Assembly (NCBI RefSeq): GCF_000815105.2
Contig: NZ_CP010310.2
Location: 2,108,001-2,172,000 of the forward strand
Length of the DNA stretch: 64,000 nt
Reading direction: 5' to 3'
Source: Pandoraea pulmonicola
GTDB lineage: Bacteria; Pseudomonadota; Gammaproteobacteria; Burkholderiales; Burkholderiaceae
How positions within the stretch are numbered: position 1 is the stretch's first letter; each line of letters opens with the position of its first letter. The position numbers were made by a program, and so were the translations under genes. Shown here one piece after another: positions 18,652 to 26,732 of this stretch. The notes beneath the pieces are model-generated. The model was not told the origin of the DNA, ran no database searches, and worked only from the letters and a program-made list of their open reading frames with translations.

Positions 18652-20739
18652 ATGACCCCTGCGGCTGACAACGATCTCGACGAAAGCAAGTTCCTGACGT
18701 TCCCGGATTCGCCCTATCAGCTCTACTGCCCGTTTCCGCCCGCCGGCGACCAGCCCGCGGCGATCGACCAGTTGGTCGAAGGCGTCGAGGACGGTCTGGC
18801 GTTTCAGACGCTGCTCGGCGTGACGGGCTCGGGCAAGACCTTCACGATGGCCAACGTCATCGCGCGGCTGGGCCGTCCGGCCATCGTGTTCGCGCCTAAC
18901 AAGACGCTGGCCGCCCAGTTGTACTCCGAGTTCCGCGAGTTCTTTCCGCGTAACGCCGTCGAGTACTTCGTCTCGTACTACGACTACTACCAGCCCGAAG
19001 CGTACGTGCCGCAGCGCGATCTCTTCATCGAGAAGGACTCGTCGGTCAACGAGCACATCGAGCAGATGCGCCTGTCGGCCACGAAGAGCCTGCTGGAGCG
19101 GCGCGACGTCGTGATCGTGGCGACCGTCTCGGCCATCTACGGTATCGGCAACCCGAACGAATACCACCAGATGATTCTGACGGTGCGTCAGGGCGACAAG
19201 ATGGGCCAGCGCGAGATCATCGCGCGGCTGATCGCCATGCAGTACACCCGCAACGAAACCGATTTCGGACGCGGCACGTTCCGCGTGCGTGGCGACACCA
19301 TCGACATCTTCCCCGCGGAACACGCCGAACTGGCGCTGCGCGTCGAGTTGTTCGACGACGAGGTCGACACGCTGCAACTGTTCGATCCGCTCACGGGGCG
19401 CGTGCGACAGAAGGTGCCGCGCTTTACCGTCTATCCGTCCTCGCATTACGTGACGCCGCGCGACACCGTGCTGCGCGCCATCGAGACGATCAAGGAAGAA
19501 CTGCGCGAGCGACTCGATTTCTTCTACAAGGAAGGCAAGCTCGTCGAGGCGCAACGGCTCGAACAGCGCACGCGCTTCGATCTCGAAATGTTGCAGGAAC
19601 TGGGTTTCTGCAAAGGCATCGAGAACTACTCGCGGCATTTGTCCGGCGCCGCGCCCGGCGAGCCGCCGCCGACCCTCGTCGACTATCTGCCGCCCGACGC
19701 CCTGATGTTCCTCGACGAATCGCACGTGCTCATCGGTCAGCTCAACGGCATGTACAACGGCGACCGGGCGCGCAAGGAGAACCTCGTCAACTACGGCTTC
19801 CGTCTGCCGTCGGCGCTGGACAACCGTCCGCTCAAGTTTGCCGAATATGAACGCAAGATGCGTCAGGCGATCTTCGTGTCCGCGACGCCGGCCGACTACG
19901 AAAAGCAGCGTACGGGGCAGGTGGTGGAGCAGGTGGTGCGTCCGACCGGGCTGATCGATCCGATCATCATCGTACGGCCCGCGCGTACCCAGGTCGACGA
20001 TGTGCTCTCCGAGATCAACAAGCGCGTGGCCGTCGAGGAGCGTGTGCTGGTTACGACGCTCACGAAGCGCATGGCCGAACAGCTGACCGAATACCTGTCC
20101 GACAACGGCGTGAAGGTCCGCTATCTGCACAGCGACATCGACACGGTGGAGCGGGTCGAGATCATCCGTGATCTGCGGCTCGGCGCGTTCGACGTACTGG
20201 TCGGCATCAACCTGTTGCGCGAAGGGTTGGACATTCCGGAAGTGTCGCTCGTCGCGATTCTGGACGCCGACAAGGAAGGTTTCCTGCGTGCGGAGCGCTC
20301 GCTGATTCAGACGATCGGACGCGCGGCGCGTAACGTGAACGGCACCGCCATTCTGTATGCGGACAGGATGACCGACTCCATGACGCGAGCCATTGGCGAG
20401 ACGGAGCGTCGTCGGGCCAAGCAACTGGCGCACAACGAGGCGCATGGCATCGTGCCGCAGGGGGTGAAAAAGCGCATCAAGGACATCATCGACGGTGTGT
20501 ACGATCCGCAGGACGCCAAGGCCGAACTCGCCGAAGCCAAGGAGCAGGCGCACTATCAGGACATGTCGGAAAAGCAGTTGGCGCGCGAGATCAAGAAGCT
20601 CGAGAAGCAGATGCAGGAGCACGCGCGCAACCTCGAATTCGAAAAGGCGGCGAAGGTGCGCGACCAGTTGCTGCACGTGAAGGCGCTGGTGTTCGGGACG
20701 GACGGCGCGAGCGAGGCTGAATTGGGGCCGAAGGCTTGA
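18652..20739 (+). CDS. uvrB: Excinuclease ABC subunit B
   Basis: 695-residue UvrB, the damage-verifying helicase-like subunit of nucleotide excision repair. Visible are Walker [14 protein letters not shown], the beta-hairpin [12 protein letters not shown], helicase motifs including LFLDESH-like [21 protein letters not shown], and the C-terminal UVR motif (about residues 645-685) that contacts UvrA/UvrC. The ATG at 18652 fits family length; an unusually long upstream extension of the frame (to 17011) overlaps the aminotransferase gene on the other strand and is not real. Confidence 0.97.
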   Translation: MTPAADNDLDESKFLTFPDSPYQLYCPFPPAGDQPAAIDQLVEGVEDGLAFQTLLGVTGSGKTFTMANVIARLGRPAIVFAPNKTLAAQLYSEFREFFPRNAVEYFVSYYDYYQPEAYVPQRDLFIEKDSSVNEHIEQMRLSATKSLLERRDVVIVATVSAIYGIGNPNEYHQMILTVRQGDKMGQREIIARLIAMQYTRNETDFGRGTFRVRGDTIDIFPAEHAELALRVELFDDEVDTLQLFDPLTGRVRQKVPRFTVYPSSHYVTPRDTVLRAIETIKEELRERLDFFYKEGKLVEAQRLEQRTRFDLEMLQELGFCKGIENYSRHLSGAAPGEPPPTLVDYLPPDALMFLDESHVLIGQLNGMYNGDRARKENLVNYGFRLPSALDNRPLKFAEYERKMRQAIFVSATPADYEKQRTGQVVEQVVRPTGLIDPIIIVRPARTQVDDVLSEINKRVAVEERVLVTTLTKRMAEQLTEYLSDNGVKVRYLHSDIDTVERVEIIRDLRLGAFDVLVGINLLREGLDIPEVSLVAILDADKEGFLRAERSLIQTIGRAARNVNGTAILYADRMTDSMTRAIGETERRRAKQLAHNEAHGIVPQGVKKRIKDIIDGVYDPQDAKAELAEAKEQAHYQDMSEKQLAREIKKLEKQMQEHARNLEFEKAAKVRDQLLHVKALVFGTDGASEAELGPKA

Positions 20740-20858
20740 GCCGCGCGCAGCACACGGAGAACGTCGCGAAGGGAAAAGACGTCAGTTCCGTTCGTCTGCA
20801 TGGACAGCCCTGACGCTGCCCGCAAACTCGCACGCGCGGCCAAGACAGGTGCCGCATG

Positions 20859-22871
20859 TCACATTGACCTTGTGGCAGCCTTGTGGAGCCGGGCTTTGCC
20901 GCGCGGGGTCAGGCTGCCATCGGCCCGAAGGTAATTTTTCAGTGCCTTAGCCTGGACATTTTCTTGCTGGGTCAGGCCTCCGAGCCCGCCTGCGGCCTCA
21001 ATCCCCGCTTTGCCGAGGGTTGCCCACCGTCGCAACATGGCGTCGGTGATCTTCGCTTTCTCGCGTGGGTTGAGCCGATCCTCGCCGAGCTGGTTCAGCG
21101 TCCCGTCCGCCCGAAGGTAGAGTCTGAGTGTCCCGACCGTGACATTGTCCTGCCGGGCCAGACCGGCGAGCCCGCCCGCGGCCTCGATTCCCGCTTGGCC
21201 GAGAGTTGCCCACCGTCGCAACATGGCGTCGGTGATCTTCGCTTTCCTGCACGGGGCGAGCCGGTTCTCGCCGAGTTGGGTCAGGCTGCCGTCGGGACGA
21301 AGGTAGGTTCTCAGTGTTGTGAGGGTGACGTTGCCCCGCGAGGCCACGCCCTCGAGCCCACCCGCGGCCTTAATCCCCGCTTGGCCGAGGGTTGCCCACC
21401 GTCGCAACATGGCGTTGGTGATCCTCGCTTTCGTGCCCAGGTTGAGCCGGTCTTCGCCGCGCTGGGTCAGGCTGCCATCGGCACGAAGGTAATTTCTTAA
21501 TGATGCAGCCGGGACATTGTTCCGCCTGGCCAGACCGTCGAGCCCATCCGCGGCCTCAATCCCCGCTTGGCCGAGGGTTGCCCACTGTCGCAGCATGGCG
21601 TTGGTGATCTGCGCTTTCCCGCCCGGGTTGAGCCGGTCTTCGCCGTGCTGGGTCAGGCTGCCGTCAAGATGAAGATAATTCCTCAGCGTCCCGGCCGGAA
21701 CCTTGTTTTGCCTGGCCAGACCGTCGAGCCCGCCCGCGGCCTCAATCCCCGCTTGGCCGAGGGTTGCCCACCGTCGCAACATGGCGTTGGTGATCTTCAT
21801 TTTTCCGTCCGACACGCCACCCTTTCTAGCCTTTCCAGCCTTTCGCCGGGGGCGTTTGGCTGGGGGCGGTATGAAAATGGTCTCCCTTTCACTGTCTGCG
21901 TCCGGTGGTGCCGAACGCTTTTCCGCTCCGCTGTTCGAGGTGCTCTCCAGTGTCGGGAGGGAAAGCGGTCGTTGGGCCGAACTCGACGGCCTGTCAGCCA
22001 ACGCTCCGGCATTGGCCTGCGGTGCCGGGGGGGCTTCCATCTCCATGTCACCGGGCATCCACTCCATGGTTGGCGGTGCTGCATGGAGGGGCGGTCGTTG
22101 GGCTGAATCCGATGGCCAGTCGGCCAACGCCTCGGTATCGGCATGCGCCGTTGGCGAGCCCAGATACATGGCCAGTAGAACCGGTGTTTCGGAGGGTAGC
22201 GGCCGGGGGGGCGAACTCGACAGTGGGCTGACCCACGCGCTGGCACTGGCCTGCTGCGCTGATGCAGCGTCCATGTCCATGTATGTCAGCTCCCTTTCGA
22301 CTATTCGCGCTGTTGCAGAGAGCGGCGGTCGTTGAGTTGAATCCGACGGCCAGTCTGCCAACGCCTCGGTATCGGCATGCGCCGCTGGTGAGCCCAGATA
22401 CATGGCCAATAGAACCGGTGTGTCGGAGGGTAGCGGCCGTGGGGGCGAACTCGACAATGGGGTGAGCCACGCGCCGGCACTGGCCGCTTGTGCTGATGCG
22501 GCGTCCATGTCCATGTATGTCAGCGTCCCCTCGACCATGCGCGCTGTCGCGGAGGGCGGCGGTCGTTGAATCGAGCTCGTCGGTATGTCGACCAACGTGT
22601 CGGCACAGGCATGCGGTTGCTGAGAAACAGGCCACTGGCTCGCCAACCATGGATCCTGTCCGGCGACCGTCGGTGTCTTGAGGGGCGTCAGGCGCTGGCT
22701 CAAGCTCCACGACGAACAAGGCCACCCGCCAGCCTGCCATACTTCACGCACGTCGGCGCCAAATGGATTCGGTAGCGTTGACGTCGAGGTCGTCAAGGGA
22801 GGTTGGGAGCGCTGCGCTCCAGCGCCGGAAATGGGACGCATGTATTGTCTCGCGGAAACTCTTTCGTTCAC
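20859..22871 (-). CDS. Five-fold 62-residue HTH-like repeat protein with NLS-like cluster; candidate secreted effector
   Basis: 670 residues, no family recognised. Residues 1-110 are Ser/Thr/Pro/Gln-rich with few acidic residues and no Sec signal. Residues 111-188 and 189-266 are two near-identical 78-residue repeats, followed by a degenerate third. Residues 339-350 (KRPRRKAGKARK) form a bipartite NLS-like cluster. Residues 360-670 are five tandem 62-residue repeats, each beginning ITxAMLRRWATLGQAGIEAA and ending in a DGSLTxxGExRL motif. The middle (GLARQNKVPAGTLRNYL in repeat 1) reads like a helix-turn-helix, and most variation falls there. The start is GTG; the ATG at 22841 (residue 11) is an equally good start, giving MRPISGAGAQRS with no acidic residue early. 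A TTCG-N16-TTCG box lies upstream. A secreted nuclear DNA-binding effector is inference; a bacterial DNA-binding protein is the alternative. Confidence 0.85.
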   Translation of the reverse strand: MNERVSARQYMRPISGAGAQRSQPPLTTSTSTLPNPFGADVREVWQAGGWPCSSWSLSQRLTPLKTPTVAGQDPWLASQWPVSQQPHACADTLVDIPTSSIQRPPPSATARMVEGTLTYMDMDAASAQAASAGAWLTPLSSSPPRPLPSDTPVLLAMYLGSPAAHADTEALADWPSDSTQRPPLSATARIVERELTYMDMDAASAQQASASAWVSPLSSSPPRPLPSETPVLLAMYLGSPTAHADTEALADWPSDSAQRPPLHAAPPTMEWMPGDMEMEAPPAPQANAGALADRPSSSAQRPLSLPTLESTSNSGAEKRSAPPDADSERETIFIPPPAKRPRRKAGKARKGGVSDGKMKITNAMLRRWATLGQAGIEAAGGLDGLARQNKVPAGTLRNYLHLDGSLTQHGEDRLNPGGKAQITNAMLRQWATLGQAGIEAADGLDGLARRNNVPAASLRNYLRADGSLTQRGEDRLNLGTKARITNAMLRRWATLGQAGIKAAGGLEGVASRGNVTLTTLRTYLRPDGSLTQLGENRLAPCRKAKITDAMLRRWATLGQAGIEAAGGLAGLARQDNVTVGTLRLYLRADGTLNQLGEDRLNPREKAKITDAMLRRWATLGKAGIEAAGGLGGLTQQENVQAKALKNYLRADGSLTPRGKARLHKAATRSM
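20862..21794 (-). repeat. Five tandem 186-bp coding repeats
   Basis: Units, in coding order: 21794-21609, 21608-21423, 21422-21237, 21236-21051 and 21050-20862 (the last extended by one codon). Periodicity is exactly 186 bp with no indels. The segments encoding the first about 23 and the last about 18 residues are almost identical; the central part varies. Confidence 0.95.
22074..22541 (-). repeat. Two tandem 234-bp coding repeats
   Basis: Units 22541-22308 and 22307-22074 encode 78-residue copies containing TYMDMDAASAQ, SSSPPRPLPS and PVLLAMYLGSP motifs. A degenerate, shortened third copy follows (to about 21960). Confidence 0.9.
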
Positions 22872-23060
22872 GGCGTGCCCATCATTGTCGCGCCTCGCCG
22901 TGTGCTTTTTATTGTTGCAGAGGCTATGCCAGCGGCACTTGCATAAATCGCTCTTTTATCGCTCTTTTGGCATCGCGCAAATGCGGCGACGTTGTCAAAC
23001 GTAGTAGAGTTGGACTGTCGCCAATCTCTGTCTGCCTCGGGAGTCGCGACGTTGGCGAGA

Positions 23061-23084
23061 CGAAAAACTCATTCGGTATGCGAA
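23061..23084 (-). promoter_or_regulatory. TTCG-N16-TTCG (hrpII-box-like) upstream of the repeat protein
   Basis: On the minus strand, TTCG (23084-23081), 16 bases, then TTCG (23064-23061). This is the consensus bound by HrpB in Ralstonia solanacearum upstream of type III effector genes. It lies 190 bases before the GTG start and 220 before the ATG. A -10-like CAGAGA sits 30 bases downstream of it (consensus YANNRT, last base off). A chance match is possible. Confidence 0.45.
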
Positions 23085-23162
23085 GCGTTTTGTTCGTCGC
23101 TGGCGTAGCCATGTGACGAGGTAGTCAAGAGGTGCGGTAATTTTCAAGTCATGAGGTGAGAT

Positions 23163-23279
23163 ATGGGTGAAGTTATTTCCTTGGAAACTCTGCGTTTGGT
23201 GCTGGCCCAAAAAGACATGATTGAGAAACTCGTGGAGCATGTGGACGTGCTTTGCGGGTCCTGCCTCACAAATAGCTGA
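23163..23279 (+). CDS. Possible 38-residue small ORF or remnant
   Basis: ATG preceded by GAGGTGAG, an almost perfect ribosome site at 4-5 bases spacing. It encodes a short peptide with leucine-spaced amphipathic sequence (ISLETLRLVLAQKDMIEKLV) and two cysteines near the end. A different frame continues open after its stop, so it may be the 5' end of a broken gene. No homologue recognised; translation is unproven. Confidence 0.3.
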   Translation: MGEVISLETLRLVLAQKDMIEKLVEHVDVLCGSCLTNS

Positions 23280-23748
23280 CGCATTTGGCCAAGGCTGGGC
23301 AGCTCTTCGCATCGAGGCGTGCCTGAAATTCCTGTTTCCTGCCCCCTTCGACGACCTGACGCTCCCGTCGCCGTGGTAGCCGCCCAAGGGCACATTGGAG
23401 CAATGGATGGATGCCGCTTCGCTTCGCAACAGAGCGGCATTTTTGTGCCTGCACCGGTGAGCTGCGAAATTGCTCATGTCGGTGGCGCCGCTCCGTCATT
23501 GAGGTTGTAATCCGCGCAGTACCGCCGCTCGTGCCGGCCGCACCCCCCCTTGCGGAGCGGGACGAGGATAAGGTCGTTCAAGACGTTGCCGGATGCGCGA
23601 GCCATGGCGGCAGCACCTGCCCGCGCCCAGGGCGGTTTCGGTAGACTGTTCAAAACCGTTATGCACGTGTTTGATTCCATTGAGTCGAAACAGGACGTTC
23701 CCGCGCCTGTTTTTTGCTGCTCAATCGTCTCTCCGTTATTTGAATTTA

Positions 23749-24234
23749 ATGAAAAGAACATCGGTCTTGTTTATCTGCATGGGCAACATCTGCCGTTCGC
23801 CGAGTGCGGACGGTATTTTTCGTCATCGGCTGGCGGAAGCGGGGTTGTCGGATCTGATCGAAGTCGATTCGGCTGGCACGCATGGCTATCACCTCGGTCA
23901 CGCGCCTGACGTACGTACGCAAGCGGCGGCAAAGCGCCGGGGCTACGATCTGAGCGCGCTGGTGGCTCGCCGCGTCGACGCCGATGATTTCGAGCGATTC
24001 GATTGGATCGTCGCGATGGACGAGGCAAACGTCGCTGAACTCATGGCGCGCTGCCCGGCCGGGCAGCGTCACAAAATTGTGCGACTGATGGACTTCGCCA
24101 CGCGTCACGACGCGACGGAAGTCCCCGATCCGTATTACGGCGGCGAACAAGGCTTCGAGACGGTGCTCGACTACATCGAGGACGGTCTCGACGGTCTGCT
24201 CGAACGGCTGAAGCAGGACGCGCCGGACAAATAA
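23749..24234 (+). CDS. Low-molecular-weight protein-tyrosine phosphatase
   Basis: 161 residues of the LMW-PTP family. The P-loop C-x5-R-S is at residues 10-17 (CMGNICRS) and the general-acid aspartate is in VPDPYYGG near the C-terminus. These cytosolic enzymes dephosphorylate tyrosine, in bacteria often on exopolysaccharide kinases, but no such kinase is here. In related Burkholderiales this gene commonly sits between uvrB and iscR, which suggests the region 20.8-23.7 kb was inserted. The ATG at 23749 follows directly on an AT-rich stretch. Confidence 0.93.
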   Translation: MKRTSVLFICMGNICRSPSADGIFRHRLAEAGLSDLIEVDSAGTHGYHLGHAPDVRTQAAAKRRGYDLSALVARRVDADDFERFDWIVAMDEANVAELMARCPAGQRHKIVRLMDFATRHDATEVPDPYYGGEQGFETVLDYIEDGLDGLLERLKQDAPDK

Positions 24235-24507
24235 ACCGCAGGTCATTGCCACCCGCGTCGATCCTGCATCTTTCCAGCGTTTGCGAGCGGGCGTTCGCGC
24301 CACGCTTCGCGAACAGCCCCGGGGCGCCCACGGCAGCGTCGGGACGGCGCGTTTCCGCCGCCCGCGGATGCGGCTATCATGCGCCCCATTACCCGCGTAT
24401 GGGCAGCGTTCGCGCAGGTTTGCGCGGGTTTGCGCGGGTTTCGCCGGTCTCCGCGGTTTCCTATGTTCCCGTTGTCTTCCCATCCTCCTTTCCGGTGGTC
24501 CCGATAG
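24235..24507 (+). other. Intergenic region with -10-like TATCAT and a 10-bp triplet repeat
   Basis: About 270 bases. TATCAT at 24375-24380 may be a -10 box for the following membrane-protein gene. Three 10-base units (CGCGCAGGTT, then TGCGCGGGTT twice) occupy 24411-24440. No RNA gene recognised. Confidence 0.3.
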
Positions 24508-26616
24508 ATGCTCAAATCGCTTACTTCGTACTGGCGCAAATGGCGCGCTTCGCGCCATGCCGGTCATCAACTCGATGAACTGCTCGCGCATGCCGATCCG
24601 GCGGCGCCGCTGGCCGTCAGGAACCAGTGGCTGATCGAGTTGGCGCATTGGGTGCAAAAGCGCGGCGCGCTCGTCAACGAGGAACGTGGAGAAGGGGAGG
24701 TCGCGCGCTATCGTCCGCATACGCGTCTGCGCTATCTCCTGCAGATGCTCGAACGCAACCCGGCATGGCGACTGCCGGTAGCCCGTACGCTGCGAAGCAT
24801 CATCAACGAGAGCGACGCCATTTCGCTGTTGTGCGATACCGGGATGCCCGTGCGCCCGGGCTTCTGGGGCGCACTCGTCGAGCGTATCGAGAAGGCGCTG
24901 ATCCCACCGCCGCCCACGCGGCGCGATCTCTCGGCGTTGTGCGTGCTGATGTTCCCCGACGGCGACGCCGCCGACTGGATCGCCGCCATTCCGCCCGAAC
25001 TGCTGGCCGACCTCATCGCGCTCCTGCACGAAGGGGAGGTCGAGGAAACGGACGCCGACTGGAACCCGTTCGCGCAGGATCTGCTCGCGGCGATGCACCA
25101 TCTCGTCGATCAGATCGCTTCGACTGGGCTGTCGCAGGCGGTGCGCTCTCGGTTGACCTATCCGCGCGTCACGGAGTCGCCGTTCTACCGGCTCGGACGC
25201 GCCATGCAGGCACTGGAAGACGCCGGGCAGGAATTCGTGCGTGGCGCGCCGGCGTCGCAGCGCTTCGTGCAGGAGATCAACTTGTTTCGCGCGCTGCTCG
25301 ACGATTGCGCTCGCGCGGTGCGGCAGGTGTATGCGCATCTCGACGAGAACGGCGTGAGCATCGATATCGTGTTTCAGGTCGAGCGCGCCAAGACCCGCAT
25401 TCAACGGCTGGAACGTTTGCTCGAGGCGTGGCTCACGTCCGGTGACGTGGGCGACCGGGCCACGGCCCGCGTGCGTCTGCTCGCCGACCTCGTTCGTGCG
25501 AACCGGGCAAGCCAGAGCGTGGGCGAACTGGCGCGGACTTCGTTCGGGCTGCTCGCGCGCAAGGTCGTCGAGCGCAGCGCCGAGACCGGCGAACACTACA
25601 TCGCGCGCAACCGCAGCGAGTATTTCTCCATGCTCAGGATGGCCTGTGGCGGCGGGCTCGTGACCGTGGTGACCGTCTACGTGAAGTTCCTGATCACGAG
25701 CGCCCATCTGCCGACGATCGTCGAAGGTTTTCTCGCGGGCGCCAACTACGCGGCGTGTTTCCTGTTCATGCACTTCTGCCATTTCACGCTGGCGACCAAG
25801 CAGCCCGCCATGACGGCGCCGGCCATCGCCAGTAAGCTCGACGACGTCGACACCCCCGCCGGCATGGACGCCTTCGTGCGCGAAGTGATCGCCCTCGTGC
25901 GTACGCAAGCGGCGGCCATCTTTGGCAACCTGGCGATGGTGTTTCCGTTCTGCCTGCTGGTGCAGTGGGCGGTGTCGGCGGCGCTCGGCATGAACACCAT
26001 TGCGCCCGAGAAGGCGCATGCCACGCTCGCATCGTTCTCGATTTTCGGCGTGACACCGTTCTTTGCGGCCCTCACGGGCGTGCTGCTCTGGTGCTCCAGC
26101 CTGATCTCGGGCTGGGCCGACAACTGGTTCGCGCTGCATGGCATTGGCGACGTGCTGGCCTACAACCGGCGTGTGCGGTTCGTTCTTGGCCGCAACGGCG
26201 CCGCCCGGCTGGCCGACACTTGCCGCCGCCACATCGCGCCAGTGCTCGGCAACCTGACGCTGGGTTTCATGCTGGGACTGGTCCCCGCCGTGCTCACGGC
26301 GTTCGCGCTGCCGTTCGAAGTGCGTCACGTCACGCTCTCGACCGGCGCGATCGCGACTTCCATCGGCGTGCTCGGCCTGCCGGCGCTGCACGATCCGGCG
26401 CTCTGGCTGGCGGTGGCGGGGGTAGGGACGATGGCCCTGCTCAACGTCGGCGTCAGTTTTGCGTTAGCATTCCACATGGCGCTCCGTTCGCGTCCACTGC
26501 GACTGGGCGACCGCCGGCAAATCCATCGCGCCCTCTGGCGCGCCGTGCTGCGCAACCCCCTGGTGCTGCTGTTTCCTCTGCGCTCCCCGCGGAAGGACCT
26601 TGGTCCCGAAAAATAA
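24508..26616 (+). CDS. Large membrane protein of the 'site-specific recombinase' (Gcr-like) family
   Basis: 702 residues. Homologues are called 'site-specific recombinase' after the gonococcal gcr gene. The sequence shows a charged helical N-terminal half (to about residue 375) and then at least six hydrophobic segments in the C-terminal half (for example GGLVTVVTVYVKFLI and VFPFCLLVQWAVSAALG). No serine- or tyrosine-recombinase catalytic motif is visible, so a recombinase function is doubtful and a membrane role more likely. It sits between the phosphatase gene and iscR, transcribed with them. Confidence 0.75.
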   Translation: MLKSLTSYWRKWRASRHAGHQLDELLAHADPAAPLAVRNQWLIELAHWVQKRGALVNEERGEGEVARYRPHTRLRYLLQMLERNPAWRLPVARTLRSIINESDAISLLCDTGMPVRPGFWGALVERIEKALIPPPPTRRDLSALCVLMFPDGDAADWIAAIPPELLADLIALLHEGEVEETDADWNPFAQDLLAAMHHLVDQIASTGLSQAVRSRLTYPRVTESPFYRLGRAMQALEDAGQEFVRGAPASQRFVQEINLFRALLDDCARAVRQVYAHLDENGVSIDIVFQVERAKTRIQRLERLLEAWLTSGDVGDRATARVRLLADLVRANRASQSVGELARTSFGLLARKVVERSAETGEHYIARNRSEYFSMLRMACGGGLVTVVTVYVKFLITSAHLPTIVEGFLAGANYAACFLFMHFCHFTLATKQPAMTAPAIASKLDDVDTPAGMDAFVREVIALVRTQAAAIFGNLAMVFPFCLLVQWAVSAALGMNTIAPEKAHATLASFSIFGVTPFFAALTGVLLWCSSLISGWADNWFALHGIGDVLAYNRRVRFVLGRNGAARLADTCRRHIAPVLGNLTLGFMLGLVPAVLTAFALPFEVRHVTLSTGAIATSIGVLGLPALHDPALWLAVAGVGTMALLNVGVSFALAFHMALRSRPLRLGDRRQIHRALWRAVLRNPLVLLFPLRSPRKDLGPEK

Positions 26617-26668
26617 GAATTTTCCCAGGCGGGCGAGGGAACTTCCGCAAAAAATGGGCCAGAAGTAC

Positions 26669-26696
26669 TTGACTAAATTCGTAGGGAATTTATACT
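26669..26696 (+). promoter_or_regulatory. iscR promoter
   Basis: TTGACT (26669-26674), 16 bases, TATACT (26691-26696), 37 bases before the iscR ATG. A strong sigma-70-type promoter, overlapped by an IscR site. Confidence 0.75.
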
Positions 26697-26716
26697 TGAC
26701 GAAAATAGTCGAGATT
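26691..26716. promoter_or_regulatory. IscR type 1 binding site
   Basis: Left half ATACTTGAC, right half AGTCGAGAT, separated by GAAAAT; this closely follows the E. coli type 1 IscR consensus. It overlaps the -10 box, as expected for repression by [2Fe-2S]-IscR. A second, poorer copy starts at 26665 (TACTTGACTAAATT) with a degraded right half. Confidence 0.75.
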
Positions 26717-26732
26717 AATCCCCTGCATCATC

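Larger units (their letters stand above)
22872..23748. other. AT-richer stretch with no recognised gene
   Basis: About 880 bases between the repeat-protein gene and the tyrosine-phosphatase gene. The base composition is visibly less GC-rich than the flanks. Short open frames on both strands show no recognisable protein. It contains a TTCG-N16-TTCG box (23061-23084) and a 38-codon frame with a strong ribosome site (23163-23279). It reads like decayed or transferred DNA. Confidence 0.6.

Noticed and set aside
20862..21794. CRISPR array or non-coding tandem repeats
   Set aside because: The 186-bp periodicity is coding, in frame and without spacers; differences are mostly amino-acid substitutions in one segment.
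20859..22871. A true TALE/Bat-type effector
   Set aside because: TALE-like repeats are 33-35 residues with a two-helix fold and repeat-variable di-residue; these are 62 residues with no such motif.
23474..23761. 95-codon minus-strand frame before the phosphatase gene
   Set aside because: Ends and starts without ribosome site, no recognisable domain, overlaps the phosphatase start.
24411..24440. Three 10-base repeats as a functional element
   Set aside because: Short, GC-rich and partly degenerate; easily explained by local composition.
23746..26391. Very long open frame on the minus strand
   Set aside because: It lies antisense to the phosphatase and membrane-protein genes; low-complexity Arg/His-rich translation typical of GC-rich shadow frames.
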